Part shown: positions 1 to 8,578 of the stretch, piece after piece
Position numbering within the stretch: position 1 is the stretch's first letter
Layout: every line of letters begins with the position of its first letter
Assembly: GCA_028687935.1 (NCBI GenBank)
Contig: JAQTZE010000015.1
Location: forward strand, 1-55,915
Length of the DNA stretch: 55,915 nucleotides
From: Sulfurimonas sp.
GTDB lineage: Bacteria; Campylobacterota; Campylobacteria; Campylobacterales; Sulfurimonadaceae
Direction of reading: 5' to 3'
Notes under the pieces: model-generated
Told to the model about the DNA's origin: nothing
Seen by the model: only the letters and a program-made list of their open reading frames with translations
The model's database searches: none
Position numbers and translations under genes: made by a program

Positions 1-1015
1 GCTTCTGTAACAGTTGTAGTTGCTGCGTCGGTTGAGCCGACTGGGTTAGTCTCTTGTGGAGTTTCACCTGCTGCATGAGCGGCGTCTGAATAGCTTGTTG
101 CTGCTTCTGCTGCTGTTGCGATTGCTGTCTCTGCTGCAGTGATGGCGTTTTGTGCAGTAGCGATATCTGCGGATGTTGGGTTGTCGTTTGCAGCTAAAGT
201 TTCTGCGGCGCTCTGTGCTGCTGTGATTGCTGCGTTTGCTGCGTCTGCTGCGTTGTTTGCAGAAGTGAGTAGATCATCGATAATTGCGTCTGAAGCAGCT
301 TCTGCTGCTGCGAGCTCTGTGGCTGTTGTTGCTGTAGCATCGCTAGCTGCTTGTGCATCTGTCGCTGTCGTTGTTGCGTTTGTTTGTGCTGCATTTGCTG
401 TATCTAGGATAGATGTTACATCTTCGTTTGCTGCTGTAGCTGTAGTGGCAAGAGATTCTGTTGCGCTTGCAAGTGCATCGGCTGCCTCTGTTGCAGTTTG
501 TGCTGCTGTTGCTGCGTTTGCTGCTGTCTCTGCTGCGTTTGCAATGTTTGCATCTGTTGGATTATCAAGTGCACTCTGAGCTGCATTTGTAGCAGCAGTT
601 GCTGCGTCATTGGCTGCATTGGCTGCTTCATTTGCTGCGCTTGTAAGTATTTCTACTTCTGTGATGAGATCAGTGATTGCTGCATCTGTGATTGTTTCAG
701 AGGCTGTTGCTGCTGCGTTTGCATTTGTGCTTGCTGCGTTTGCTGCTTCTACTGCGTTATTTGCATCTGTAGTATCAACACTCTCACCTGCTTCAGTTGC
801 TGCTGCGTTTAAGCTCTCTATTGCTGTTGCTAATTCATTCGCTGCGTTTGTAGCAGCTGTCGCTGTTTCATTTGCTACTTCTTGTGCCTCTTCTGCTGCT
901 TCAATATTTTGAGGAGTTGGGTTTGTCTGTGCAATCTGAGCTGCGTTTGTAGCAGCAGTTGCTGCCTCATTTGCTGCATCGGCTGCTGCGTTTGCTGCGC
1001 TTGTCAAATCCGCTA
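1..1015 (-). repeat. Degenerate Ala-rich coding repeats in the adhesin
   Basis: This stretch codes on the minus strand for imperfect repeats of A-A-N-A-A, A-A-N-E-A and A-A-T-A-A-T-N-A-A units, with GCA as the dominant Ala codon. Some longer units recur, for example around 560-640 and 920-1010, where the codons for AATAATNAAQ are nearly identical. Nine copies of the octamer CTGCGTTT (AAACGCAG on the coding strand) lie here, mostly coding Asn-Ala. Confidence 0.75.
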
Positions 1016-1571
1016 CGCTTAGAAGCAATCCAGCGACTACTGGATCTGGTGCAATATCAAAACGCTCTTCTGCAACAAAGACATCTTCACTCTCTGTAGT
1101 TTTTACTGCAACATCACGCAAGCTTGCATTGATATTTGTTGCCTCAATATCTTGATCAATCTCTGCAAAGTTCGCTCTCACATCTTCTGTGGATGACACT
1201 GCTGAACTTTCTTCACCTGCCGCAGTCTCCATCTCATCGATATTTTGTATCTCATCTTCTGAGGCAGACAATATGCCCTGATCGATTAGCGTTTGCACGG
1301 ACTCTTCTTGCGTTACCGTCTCTTCTTTACTGTAAGCCTCATTGGCGAGTGAAGTGTCAAAAAGCTGCGTTTGTGAGCCAAGTAAGATAATGTCTTCACC
1401 ATTTAGCATTGAGATAATGATACTGTTTATAGCACCATTACTTTTATCACCAACAACAATCTCACCTTCATATATCTCATCACCACGAGAGAGTTCACGC
1501 ATCGATCCATCTGCCGCTTTTGCGTAAAATGTACCGTCGATGCTTGCTATTTTTCCGATTGCTGTTGCCAT
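1..1571 (-). CDS. Large LapA-like Ala-rich adhesin, N-terminal part (runs off left edge)
   Basis: The reading frame is open from ATG at 1571 to the window edge, 523 codons with no stop; the C-terminus is outside. The start has a clear Shine-Dalgarno site (AGGAG, 7 nt upstream). Residues 1-75 look like the N-terminal retention module of LapA/BapA-type giant adhesins: repeated short beta strands, G-D-E-I-Y-E-G-E and a polar NGEDIILL segment. Residues 116-119 are T-A-A-G, the motif cut by LapG-type periplasmic proteases. From about residue 186 the chain becomes almost pure Ala/Asn/Thr/Glu with AANAA-like units, probably a long helical or repetitive stalk. In the known family the protein is exported by a type I system and stays threaded through a TolC-like pore until cleaved. 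No lapD or lapG gene is in the window. The module assignment is by resemblance; TAAG and the open frame are seen directly. Confidence 0.8.
   Translation of the reverse strand, partial: MATAIGKIASIDGTFYAKAADGSMRELSRGDEIYEGEIVVGDKSNGAINSIIISMLNGEDIILLGSQTQLFDTSLANEAYSKEETVTQEESVQTLIDQGILSASEDEIQNIDEMETAAGEESSAVSSTEDVRANFAEIDQDIEATNINASLRDVAVKTTESEDVFVAEERFDIAPDPVVAGLLLSVADLTSAANAAADAANEAATAATNAAQIAQTNPTPQNIEAAEEAQEVANETATAATNAANELATAIESLNAAATEAGESVDTTDANNAVEAANAASTNANAAATASETITDAAITDLITEVEILTSAANEAANAANDAATAATNAAQSALDNPTDANIANAAETAANAATAAQTATEAADALASATESLATTATAANEDVTSILDTANAAQTNATTTATDAQAASDATATTATELAAAEAASDAIIDDLLTSANNAADAANAAITAAQSAAETLAANDNPTSADIATAQNAITAAETAIATAAEAATSYSDAAHAAGETPQETNPVGSTDAATTTVTE
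1215..1226 (-). other. TAAG protease cleavage motif codons (LapG-type)
   Basis: Minus-strand codons ACT GCG GCA GGT give Thr116-Ala117-Ala118-Gly119 of the adhesin. In Pseudomonas LapA the periplasmic cysteine protease LapG cuts between the two alanines of a TAAG motif near residue 108, so both motif and distance from the N-terminus agree. Confidence 0.65.
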
Positions 1572-1633
1572 GATAAACTCCTAAAACAGTTTTAATTGTA
1601 TGTATCATAGGAAAAACGAGGTGAAGAGTCTAT

Positions 1634-1647
1634 TGTACCGTGGTACA
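1634..1647. promoter_or_regulatory. 14-bp palindrome upstream of the adhesin gene
   Basis: TGTACC and GGTACA are perfect inverted half-sites around a GT centre, 63 bp upstream of the adhesin start and just past the end of the thioredoxin-like gene. On the minus strand TATACT, a possible -10 box, directly precedes it. The place and symmetry fit an operator for a dimeric regulator; this is inference. Confidence 0.4.
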
Positions 1648-1670
1648 GTATAAGAAAAATCTATACGATT

Positions 1671-2042
1671 TTAAGAAAAAAGTCTTGAGAAGAAACCCTG
1701 ATTAAGCCCAAGTTCTTTATCTATTATCTTGATATAAGCATCTATGCTCAGTAAGCCAATTTCTGCGTGTTTTACCATTTTATCTCTGCCAACGAGAAGC
1801 GTCAAGGGGAGACTTCGCACCATAAATTTTGCTGCGAGTTTGGGGTTGTTGGCTGCGTTTACCTTTGCGATGACAAGTGTTTCATCTTTATAGTGTGCAC
1901 TCAAACGCGGCAAAAAAGTCAAAAGTGTCTGACAAGGCCCACAACTTTCACTGTAAAAATCTATAAATACCACGCCCTGCGTTTGCTCCATAAACGCAGA
2001 GTACGTCGCATCTGTGAGTTCCAAAATATTTTGATCTTCCAT
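1671..2042 (-). CDS. Thioredoxin-like protein
   Basis: A 123-residue single-domain thioredoxin fold, the normal thioredoxin length. The active site C-G-P-C lies in the segment VVFIDFYSESCGPC, and a cis-proline segment (R-S-L-P-L-T-L-L) follows where thioredoxins have it. There is no signal peptide, so it should act in the cytoplasm as a disulfide reductase or a thioredoxin-like stress protein. I chose ATG 2042 because AAAAGG lies 6 nt upstream; TTG 2048 and ATG 2045 are in frame but too close to that site. Aromatic context before CGPC differs from classical TrxA (Ser-Glu-Ser instead of a Trp-Ala pair), so it may be an accessory thioredoxin. The adhesin gene lies downstream on the same strand. 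Confidence 0.8.
   Translation of the reverse strand: MEDQNILELTDATYSAFMEQTQGVVFIDFYSESCGPCQTLLTFLPRLSAHYKDETLVIAKVNAANNPKLAAKFMVRSLPLTLLVGRDKMVKHAEIGLLSIDAYIKIIDKELGLNQGFFSRLFS
1977..1999. repeat. Inverted pair of the AAACGCAG octamer (hairpin)
   Basis: CTGCGTTT and AAACGCAG are arranged as a perfect 8-bp inverted repeat with a 7-nt loop, inside the thioredoxin-like gene. Paired uptake sequences in Neisseria and Haemophilus often form such dyads, though usually at gene ends. Confidence 0.6.
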
Positions 2043-2200
2043 CATCAACCTTTTGTTTGTAAATTAATCTCTAAAAGCCATGAGTATATCAAAATCTCAG
2101 GCTATCATCCATTTTGCAAATCACTTCATGGAATGTCATTTGCTTTCTTGTATTATAATAATTTTCACAATTTTTATCACTGGTAAAAAAAGGAGTATCT

Positions 2201-2377
2201 ATGACACGAAACAGTACGACTACACACTCTTCCTCACTGCTTCATAATTCAGATAACACGACATACACTTATAATGAGATGCAAGTAAAGATCATCACGG
2301 TTTTTGATGAGCGTATTGCTCTTGTCGAAGATGAAAACGGAGAAGTTTTTGAAGTCTCCAAAGATGCTCTGAGATAG
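2201..2377 (+). CDS. Small hypothetical protein (58 aa)
   Basis: ATG at 2201 has a good ribosome site (AAAGGAG, spacing 6) and the frame runs 58 codons to TAG. The first 25 residues are Ser/Thr/Asn-rich; the rest (QVKIITVFDERIALVEDE, then EVFEVSKDALR) looks like a small beta-strand domain. I do not recognise the family. It stands alone between divergent and convergent neighbours, and a hairpin overlaps its stop codon. Confidence 0.6.
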   Translation: MTRNSTTTHSSSLLHNSDNTTYTYNEMQVKIITVFDERIALVEDENGEVFEVSKDALR

Positions 2378-2385
2378 GGCATCTT
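2361..2385 (+). terminator. Hairpin over the stop of the 58-aa ORF
   Basis: AAGATGCTCT and AGGGCATCTT form a 10-bp stem with one G-T pair and a GAGAT loop. No long T-run follows, so it is a weak intrinsic terminator candidate between two convergent genes. Confidence 0.4.
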
Positions 2386-2408
2386 CTGCTATAAAAAATG
2401 GGGAAAAA

Positions 2409-4622
2409 TCACTCCGCTATATGAATCTGATTTTTTCCTTTTGACTTTGCGATATACATCGCACCATCAGCATGTTGTATCAGAGTATCTTGTGAAAACT
2501 CATTTCCCTTATAAAGTTTGATACCGATACTTGAAGTACATTGATAATCTATATGCAGTGCCTCGTTTTCATTGGAAAGATATTCAAGATGATATGGTTT
2601 TTCTAGTGCCATGCGTATTTTACTCGCTACTGATTCCGTATGTTCATACGCTTGCGCTACATCTTTGTTGATCTCACTGAGCAATATAACAAATTCATCT
2701 CCTCCAAAACGTGCTACGGTATCAGATTCACGAATACAATCTTGAATACGCTTTGCCGCTTCTATGAGGAGTATATCTCCCACTGTATGTCCATAGGTAT
2801 CATTGAGTGGTTTAAAGTTATCTAGGTCTAAAAAGAGGAGCGCTCCATACATGCCACTTCGATTACTCATAGCCAATGCCTTTAGCACTCTATCACCAAG
2901 TAGACGTCTATTTGGCAACTGGGTGAGAGGGTCATAAAACGCAAGATGCTCGATGAGTTTCTCATTTTTTTTACGCTCTGTAATATCATGTCCAGTAGCT
3001 ATCAGATACTCTACTTCACCTTTTTCATTCATAAGTGAAGTATTAAGCCAACTAAAGAGTCTTTTTTCTCCATTTTTTGCAATCCAGTGATTTTCATAAT
3101 AGGCATTTGATGGCTCACGCTGGAGAGTCTCAACATGTGCAACTACCCCAGTTCTCTCCTCTTCAAGTAAAAAATGTTCCCAAAAATAAGGCTTCCCAAG
3201 AACTTCTTGCGCACTATAACCCGAATATTGCTCTGCGGTTTTGTTAAATCTCACAATAGCTTCTTCACGGTTGATTACTACGATAATAATGCCTGCTGTA
3301 TCTAAGACACTATTTGTAAAATCACGTTCTTGGCGTAGTTGTACTTGAAGATTATTTCGCTCCAAGCGCTCTTCGATGAGTTTGAGCCCCAAGCCAATCT
3401 GATGAGAGATATTTTCAAACTGTTTCAACGCCTCTAGGTTGAGATGAAAAACCTTAGATAACAAAAGTGTGATAGAGGCTTGCTTATTTTCTTGGACAAA
3501 GACACCGATAGGAAGCATAATCATTGATTTGATGCCATTGAGAGCTAAATAACCATCGGACTCACAAGCGATAAAGGCATCTACATCCTCGATGACTAAC
3601 ATTTTTTGTGTGTTGATAACCTCTAAAAGCGGACAAAAGTACGGACTTTGCATACCTAAACACTTTGGAGGAAAGGATTCTAAACCAACACTTCTAGCGG
3701 CTGTCGAACGGGCTACTATCTCTATCTCTTTATCAGCCTCTTTACATGCGCTGTAGGCATATTCAAAGCCCTCTATTTCTGTAAATAGTCTGACTACATT
3801 TTGAAGAAAATCGAGCTTATTTATCGCACTGTCCAAGGATAGATTGATAGAATATTGAAGCTCAGTCAAACTCTTAGCAAAACGCTCCGACTCAAGTGAT
3901 TTATTGAGTGAGAGTTCGTTTTGCATATATATTTCTATATTTTTAATCTCGATGTTTATCACCTCATCAAGATACTCTTCCACACAAAAGATAGATTCAA
4001 GGCAAGTGCCATCCTTTTTTCTGAGAATCATTCTAAAGTTTTTAGTAAAATCTGCTTTTTTGAGATTCTCCAGATAATTTTGCATCTTCTCTACAAAAGA
4101 GAGATCCACATACTCCATAAGAGAATGAGTTTTCAGCTCTTGCGGTAAAAAGCCCAAAAGCCTTGCAGCTGCATCATTTATATCTAGGATTGTTCCCTGA
4201 GTATCAATAGATAGGTGAAAGTGCTTATTTGTATCTAAAAAGTGGCAGGCCTTGATCGCTTCACTCAGAGCTATAAAATTGACCGGCTTAAGAAGATATC
4301 GATCGACACCCGTATTGATTGCATTGAGGAGGTACTCTGTCTCATTGTAAGCTGTCGTGATGATAATTGGTATCTGCATATCTGTTTCGCGTATCTTTTT
4401 TACCATCTCGATACCGTTCATCTTTGGCATCTGAATATCGGTGATGATAAGGTCAGGCATATAATCCAGATAAGCCTGATACCCCTCTTCTCCATCAGAT
4501 GCGAGATAGAGTTTACTCACAAAAGATTCAAGAAAAAAAGCGATCTCTTCTTGCGTATTCTTGTCATCTTCTACATAGAGAACACGTAAAGACGCCAGCG
4601 CATCCCTATCTTGAAATATCAT
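2409..4622 (-). CDS. Response regulator with PAS, GAF-like and GGDEF domains (diguanylate cyclase)
   Basis: 737 residues. An N-terminal receiver domain (about 10-130) has the phosphoacceptor Asp62 in L-I-I-T-D-I-Q-M-P. A PAS domain (about 135-215), a GAF-like domain (about 245-415), a second PAS (about 425-555) and a C-terminal GGDEF domain follow. GGDEF is intact at 640-644, and the product-inhibition site R631-x-x-D634 lies five residues before it, so an active, feedback-inhibited c-di-GMP synthase is expected. It is the last gene of the minus-strand signalling operon; its ATG overlaps the stop of the upstream histidine kinase (ATGA), so the kinase is the likely phosphodonor. There is no membrane segment. 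Confidence 0.9.
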   Translation of the reverse strand: MIFQDRDALASLRVLYVEDDKNTQEEIAFFLESFVSKLYLASDGEEGYQAYLDYMPDLIITDIQMPKMNGIEMVKKIRETDMQIPIIITTAYNETEYLLNAINTGVDRYLLKPVNFIALSEAIKACHFLDTNKHFHLSIDTQGTILDINDAAARLLGFLPQELKTHSLMEYVDLSFVEKMQNYLENLKKADFTKNFRMILRKKDGTCLESIFCVEEYLDEVINIEIKNIEIYMQNELSLNKSLESERFAKSLTELQYSINLSLDSAINKLDFLQNVVRLFTEIEGFEYAYSACKEADKEIEIVARSTAARSVGLESFPPKCLGMQSPYFCPLLEVINTQKMLVIEDVDAFIACESDGYLALNGIKSMIMLPIGVFVQENKQASITLLLSKVFHLNLEALKQFENISHQIGLGLKLIEERLERNNLQVQLRQERDFTNSVLDTAGIIIVVINREEAIVRFNKTAEQYSGYSAQEVLGKPYFWEHFLLEEERTGVVAHVETLQREPSNAYYENHWIAKNGEKRLFSWLNTSLMNEKGEVEYLIATGHDITERKKNEKLIEHLAFYDPLTQLPNRRLLGDRVLKALAMSNRSGMYGALLFLDLDNFKPLNDTYGHTVGDILLIEAAKRIQDCIRESDTVARFGGDEFVILLSEINKDVAQAYEHTESVASKIRMALEKPYHLEYLSNENEALHIDYQCTSSIGIKLYKGNEFSQDTLIQHADGAMYIAKSKGKNQIHIAE

Positions 4623-6229
4623 TTCTTTTCCTTTGATGTGTTAAAAGAGCTCTTTTGCGTATCGTTTTTTTCTATTGCGATAGTAAAAAGTGCGCCTTGT
4701 GCTTCATTTTTGACATAAAGTTTTCCATGTATATTATTCTCTATAATTGCTTTAGACATATAAAGACCGATACCCGTCCCCTTGCCTTGGTCTTTTGTCG
4801 TAAAGTACGGATCAAAGATTTTGTCTATCACAGCATCATCGATTCCACCTGCGTTATCAAGAATTGTAACATAGACATAGCTACTATCTTCATAACTCTT
4901 AATACAAATAGTGCATCTCTCTTGTTTATTTTCTATCAGGGCATCTTTTGCATTATTGAGAATATTTATGATGACTTGTGTGAACTCATTCGCAAAACCA
5001 TAGATTTTGAGATCTGGCTTCAGATCACGTTTGACTTCGATGAGATTTGTATCAAGAGAAGCTTGAAGCATTGCAAGTGTCTTATCGATCTGCTCATCAA
5101 CACTGAAAAACTCTTTTTCTCTGTTTGGTTTGAAAAAATTTCTAAAGTCATCAATCGTCGTGGACATTGTGTTTGTAAGCAACAATCCCTTTTCATTCAC
5201 GCGCGAGATAAAGGCTGCATCCATACGCCCTGTCTCATACGCAATACTAATATTTTGTAAAAGAAGTGCGAGTGCATTGAGCGGTTGGCGCCATTGGTGT
5301 GCGATATTGCCTATCATCTCTCCCATAGCTGCAAAACGCGACTGCTGGATAAGTATCTGCTCTTGTTCTCGACGGTGCGCTATCTCTACTTGTACACGAT
5401 GATCGAGAGTTTTGTTTATCTCTTCGAGTTCACGGGTTCTCAGGGCTACTTTTTCTTCTAACATCGCATTCGTATTTTTAAGTTCATTTTGAATTTTGGA
5501 GAGTCCTTGCGCCATAATATTGAAGTTTTGTGTTAGCTCCCCTATCTCATCAGCGCGCTCACTGATAAGTTGCACTTCAAGTTCTCCACGTGTCATTTCT
5601 TTTGTCGCGTGACTCAGTGCGATGATTGGATTTACAATCTGCTTTGTCACAAAAAAGATGGCGATACTGATAATGATAAAAACAAAAGTAAAAAGAAGGA
5701 ACATTTTGAGATACATAGTCTTATATGCATTATCGAGGACATCGAGCTTAAATCCAATATGGATCCATCCCCATGCTATGCCATCAAAATTAAGAGGATA
5801 AACATAGTAGTAACTCTCATCTTTACTGCTATCGTAAGGATTTTTGATAATAGAATCCTCTTCTCCATCCTTTTCTAGCGCCTTTGCTTCGGCGGAGAGA
5901 TGATCAAGAACTTGCCAATGTTCCTGCTCTATAAGCAGACTCTCTCCATCGTTTTGAGAAACCACAATAAACTCGATAATAGGACTCTTCTCAAGGACGT
6001 TTAAGTTATGTTCAACCAAAAAGCTCTGATCATTTCCTACCATCGCATCGGCACTTACAAGCTCTATTGATTTTGCTATAGTCAAAGCCTGCGTTCGCAT
6101 GACTTCAAGGATACTCTTCTCCTGCTCTTTGAGCACAAAGTAACCAATAAAAGTCATCATAACTACCATGATAATAGTAATAGAAAAGTAGACCTGATAA
6201 AAAAGTTTTTTAAAAAAAAAGCGTATCAT
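4619..6229 (-). CDS. Membrane sensor histidine kinase (HAMP, HisKA-type)
   Basis: 536 residues. Transmembrane segments at about 12-33 and 173-194 bracket a periplasmic sensor of about 140 residues. A HAMP domain (about 195-247) and a coiled coil (to about 290) lead to the dimerisation helix with His311 in [11 protein letters not shown], typical of the two-component kinases that lack a classical HisKA signature. The ATPase domain has its N box ([10 protein letters not shown]), D-N-A-G-G and G-T-G-I-G-L. It sits between a PhnD-like binding-protein gene (overlap 4 nt) and the GGDEF response regulator (overlap 4 nt). A periplasmic binding protein could be its input partner; that is inference. Confidence 0.92.
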   Translation of the reverse strand: MIRFFFKKLFYQVYFSITIIMVVMMTFIGYFVLKEQEKSILEVMRTQALTIAKSIELVSADAMVGNDQSFLVEHNLNVLEKSPIIEFIVVSQNDGESLLIEQEHWQVLDHLSAEAKALEKDGEEDSIIKNPYDSSKDESYYYVYPLNFDGIAWGWIHIGFKLDVLDNAYKTMYLKMFLLFTFVFIIISIAIFFVTKQIVNPIIALSHATKEMTRGELEVQLISERADEIGELTQNFNIMAQGLSKIQNELKNTNAMLEEKVALRTRELEEINKTLDHRVQVEIAHRREQEQILIQQSRFAAMGEMIGNIAHQWRQPLNALALLLQNISIAYETGRMDAAFISRVNEKGLLLTNTMSTTIDDFRNFFKPNREKEFFSVDEQIDKTLAMLQASLDTNLIEVKRDLKPDLKIYGFANEFTQVIINILNNAKDALIENKQERCTICIKSYEDSSYVYVTILDNAGGIDDAVIDKIFDPYFTTKDQGKGTGIGLYMSKAIIENNIHGKLYVKNEAQGALFTIAIEKNDTQKSSFNTSKEKK

Positions 6230-7134
6230 TGGGCTTGCTCCGCGAAGTGTTTTATCTCTTTTTGATATTCGAGATAGGGTTTGATATAAGCTCGTAGTTC
6301 CTGTGGTTGGACTTGACTTCTCATACCTATTTTCATGATTGTTAAGAGCTGTTTCCCATCTTCTGTATCTTGTAAATCTTTATCTGATTGTTTTATCACT
6401 GCAACTTCTGAAGCAGGAAGATTTTTATGGTAGGTCTCAATACCGTAAGTAAATATAGCAGGACTCGTCTCTACAAGCTTCACATTGTTTTCCATAGCAG
6501 GATTCATACTTTTAGCAAGTTCCCAACTTTTTTCCGGCACAAACGCAATATCAGCCTGCTTAAAAAAGCGTTTAAGAATAGCACGATTTGGATTTTGGAC
6601 ATACTCTACATCAAGCGTTTCAAAATAGCGTACATTAAAGTACTTTATACTTGTCATATCTGCATACATAATAGCATTACACTCATCTTCTTGCATCACA
6701 ACTTTTTTACCTAGGTAGCTCTTCGCCTCTGCAGATTCACTTGTTGCAAGCATCACATAGCGCTCTTGTAAATTTTCATTTGTACTGCTGAGATAGGTGT
6801 AGCCCATAGAAGAAGAGAGCAGATCATAATACTTTGCAAGCGTACACATACGTAGACCAAGATATTCGAGTTTTTCCTCTTCAAACATTGTGATGAGTTT
6901 TTTTTCATCTTCATCTATATGCAGCGTCACTTCTACATTATATTTTTTAGCAAATCTATCGGTTACAAAATCAAAACCCAACTGCAGATCTCTTTTCACA
7001 ACATAAGGAATATCTTTGAGTATATACCCTAAGCGAACGCTCATCTTCTTTTCTTCTTCCTCTGCTGCTAGAGAGACATTTGCAAACGCAAAGATAAGAG
7101 AAAAGAAAAGAAGAAATTTGAGACTGCTTAACAT
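6226..7134 (-). CDS. PhnD-like periplasmic binding protein (signalling context)
   Basis: 302 residues from ATG 7134, preceded by AGAGAG. The start is chosen because it gives a clean signal peptide (MLSSLKFLLFFSLIFAFA, cut near S-L-A-A) and begins 1 nt after the stop of the TolC-like gene; longer in-frame starts lie inside that gene. The mature part resembles the phosphate/phosphonate substrate-binding family (PhnD-like): R-L-G-Y start, two lobes, and a segment A-D-I-A-F-V-P-E-K. No ABC permease or ATPase is nearby, so I infer a sensory rather than a transport role, perhaps feeding the adjacent kinase. Confidence 0.7.
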   Translation of the reverse strand: MLSSLKFLLFFSLIFAFANVSLAAEEEEKKMSVRLGYILKDIPYVVKRDLQLGFDFVTDRFAKKYNVEVTLHIDEDEKKLITMFEEEKLEYLGLRMCTLAKYYDLLSSSMGYTYLSSTNENLQERYVMLATSESAEAKSYLGKKVVMQEDECNAIMYADMTSIKYFNVRYFETLDVEYVQNPNRAILKRFFKQADIAFVPEKSWELAKSMNPAMENNVKLVETSPAIFTYGIETYHKNLPASEVAVIKQSDKDLQDTEDGKQLLTIMKIGMRSQVQPQELRAYIKPYLEYQKEIKHFAEQAQ

Positions 7135-7135
7135 C

Positions 7136-8578
7136 CTATCTCTCTTTACTTGCTTCATTGAGTACGATGCTTTGCAACTGCGCCTGAGAGAGAGAAAAAT
7201 CATGCATATTTTTATAATATGCTATCGTTGTAAAGGTCTCCATGAGCTGTGCTTCGATGACATCTTTTGTCTCGACCATATCCTCTTGATAGGCTCTTGT
7301 GTTGAGATCTGCGTTTTCAAAAGCTGTATTTTTTGCACGAGCTAAAATAGTATATTGGCGTGTGCTTTGTCCCATCTTCATAAAAGCATATTTGACCTGC
7401 AAAGCCAAACCTTCTTTGAGTAGTACCTCTTTGTGTTCATGAGACACCTTATTCAAACGCGCCTCTTGGACTGCGTTTTGTGTACGAAATCCTTCAAAAA
7501 GATTCCATTGGAGTCCGACTCCAATAGTCCACGAATCTCTATTTGTTTTATTTACAACACCCGCATCATAACTATTTTCTAAATGCTGTACATTTCCATT
7601 GAGTGCGACAGAGGGCAAATAACCGCTCGAAGCTTCATCTATTTTGGCATCATAAATATCAATTGCAAGTTTGAGTTGTGCATATGTTGGATTATAACGA
7701 TACGAATCATCAATAAGTCCTTGCAAATCCTGTGTGACTTTTGGCTCACTAAACGCAGCATCTGCTATCTCGATATCACTATTCCACGGCAAACCTATTG
7801 CGTTTATGAGTGCCGCTTTAGAGAGCTCTACATTTGTCTTCATCTCTTCATCCATAGAGCTTATAAGATCTACTGTTGTGGAGATACGCAAAAAGTCTGT
7901 TTTTTTGACTTTGAGTGATTCGCCTTTGTAAAAAGTCTCCGTCATATCTTTGATCATACGCATTCGCTCTAGCGTATCTTGCGTCTCCTGCGCTATCTTT
8001 TTCGTAAGCATCGCTCCATAGTAGTAGCGTTTAACATCATAAATAACATCTGCTTCACTGCGTTTGATACCTTCACTTTGGATACTTTTATTCAGAGCCG
8101 CCTGACGGATAACTGCATCTATTTTCCCGCCCGTATAGATTGGGTAAATTGCATCCAAACGCAGCACTCCAAGATCACGATCCATCTGTTTTACTTCCAT
8201 GTCTATAGGGACAGACTGAGAAGGGATAAGATTATTTGCAATTGCGTACTGTGTTTGCCCAAGTAGTACAGGATCACCCGAAGCCACTGCGTTTGTAAGA
8301 GCTAAACTATTTGCAATATCTTGTGGTAAAGCAAAACTCCCTACCATCTGAAAGGTCGGATCTTCATCCATACGCATCATACTTGCAGTTGCGTTTATCT
8401 GTGGATAACGTGCACTGAGGGCTTGGTTGTACTGCGCATCTGCGATTTGCAAAGAGGTTTGAGATATTTTGAGGTTACGGTTATTTTCCAAAGCAAGACG
8501 TATCGCATCATCAAGAGTGAGACTCTGCGCACAAAGATTGAACGTTAAAACGCAAGTGAGTGCTATCATTTTTTTCAT
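7136..8578 (-). CDS. TolC-family outer membrane efflux protein
   Basis: 480 residues with a signal peptide (MKKMIALTCVLTFNLCA). The mature start S-L-T-L-D-D-A-I-R-L-A-L-E-N-N is the typical opening of TolC-family proteins, and the protein holds two repeated halves rich in long helices with the L-x-W-N-L-F-E-G-F signature near residue 360. It should form a trimeric outer membrane channel. No inner membrane pump or adaptor gene adjoins it; instead it is between two PhnD-like genes in a c-di-GMP signalling operon. It could serve the LapA-like adhesin encoded 5.5 kb away, but nothing in the sequence proves that. Confidence 0.88.
   Translation of the reverse strand: MKKMIALTCVLTFNLCAQSLTLDDAIRLALENNRNLKISQTSLQIADAQYNQALSARYPQINATASMMRMDEDPTFQMVGSFALPQDIANSLALTNAVASGDPVLLGQTQYAIANNLIPSQSVPIDMEVKQMDRDLGVLRLDAIYPIYTGGKIDAVIRQAALNKSIQSEGIKRSEADVIYDVKRYYYGAMLTKKIAQETQDTLERMRMIKDMTETFYKGESLKVKKTDFLRISTTVDLISSMDEEMKTNVELSKAALINAIGLPWNSDIEIADAAFSEPKVTQDLQGLIDDSYRYNPTYAQLKLAIDIYDAKIDEASSGYLPSVALNGNVQHLENSYDAGVVNKTNRDSWTIGVGLQWNLFEGFRTQNAVQEARLNKVSHEHKEVLLKEGLALQVKYAFMKMGQSTRQYTILARAKNTAFENADLNTRAYQEDMVETKDVIEAQLMETFTTIAYYKNMHDFSLSQAQLQSIVLNEASKER

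Noticed and set aside
139..912. Plus-strand ORFs rich in Ala or Cys across the left end
   Set aside because: They are shadows of the minus-strand adhesin repeats; the minus frame is open for 523 codons with a proper start and a recognisable N-terminal module.
1..1015. CRISPR-like array
   Set aside because: The repeats are short, irregular and in frame with a coding sequence; there are no equal-length spacers.
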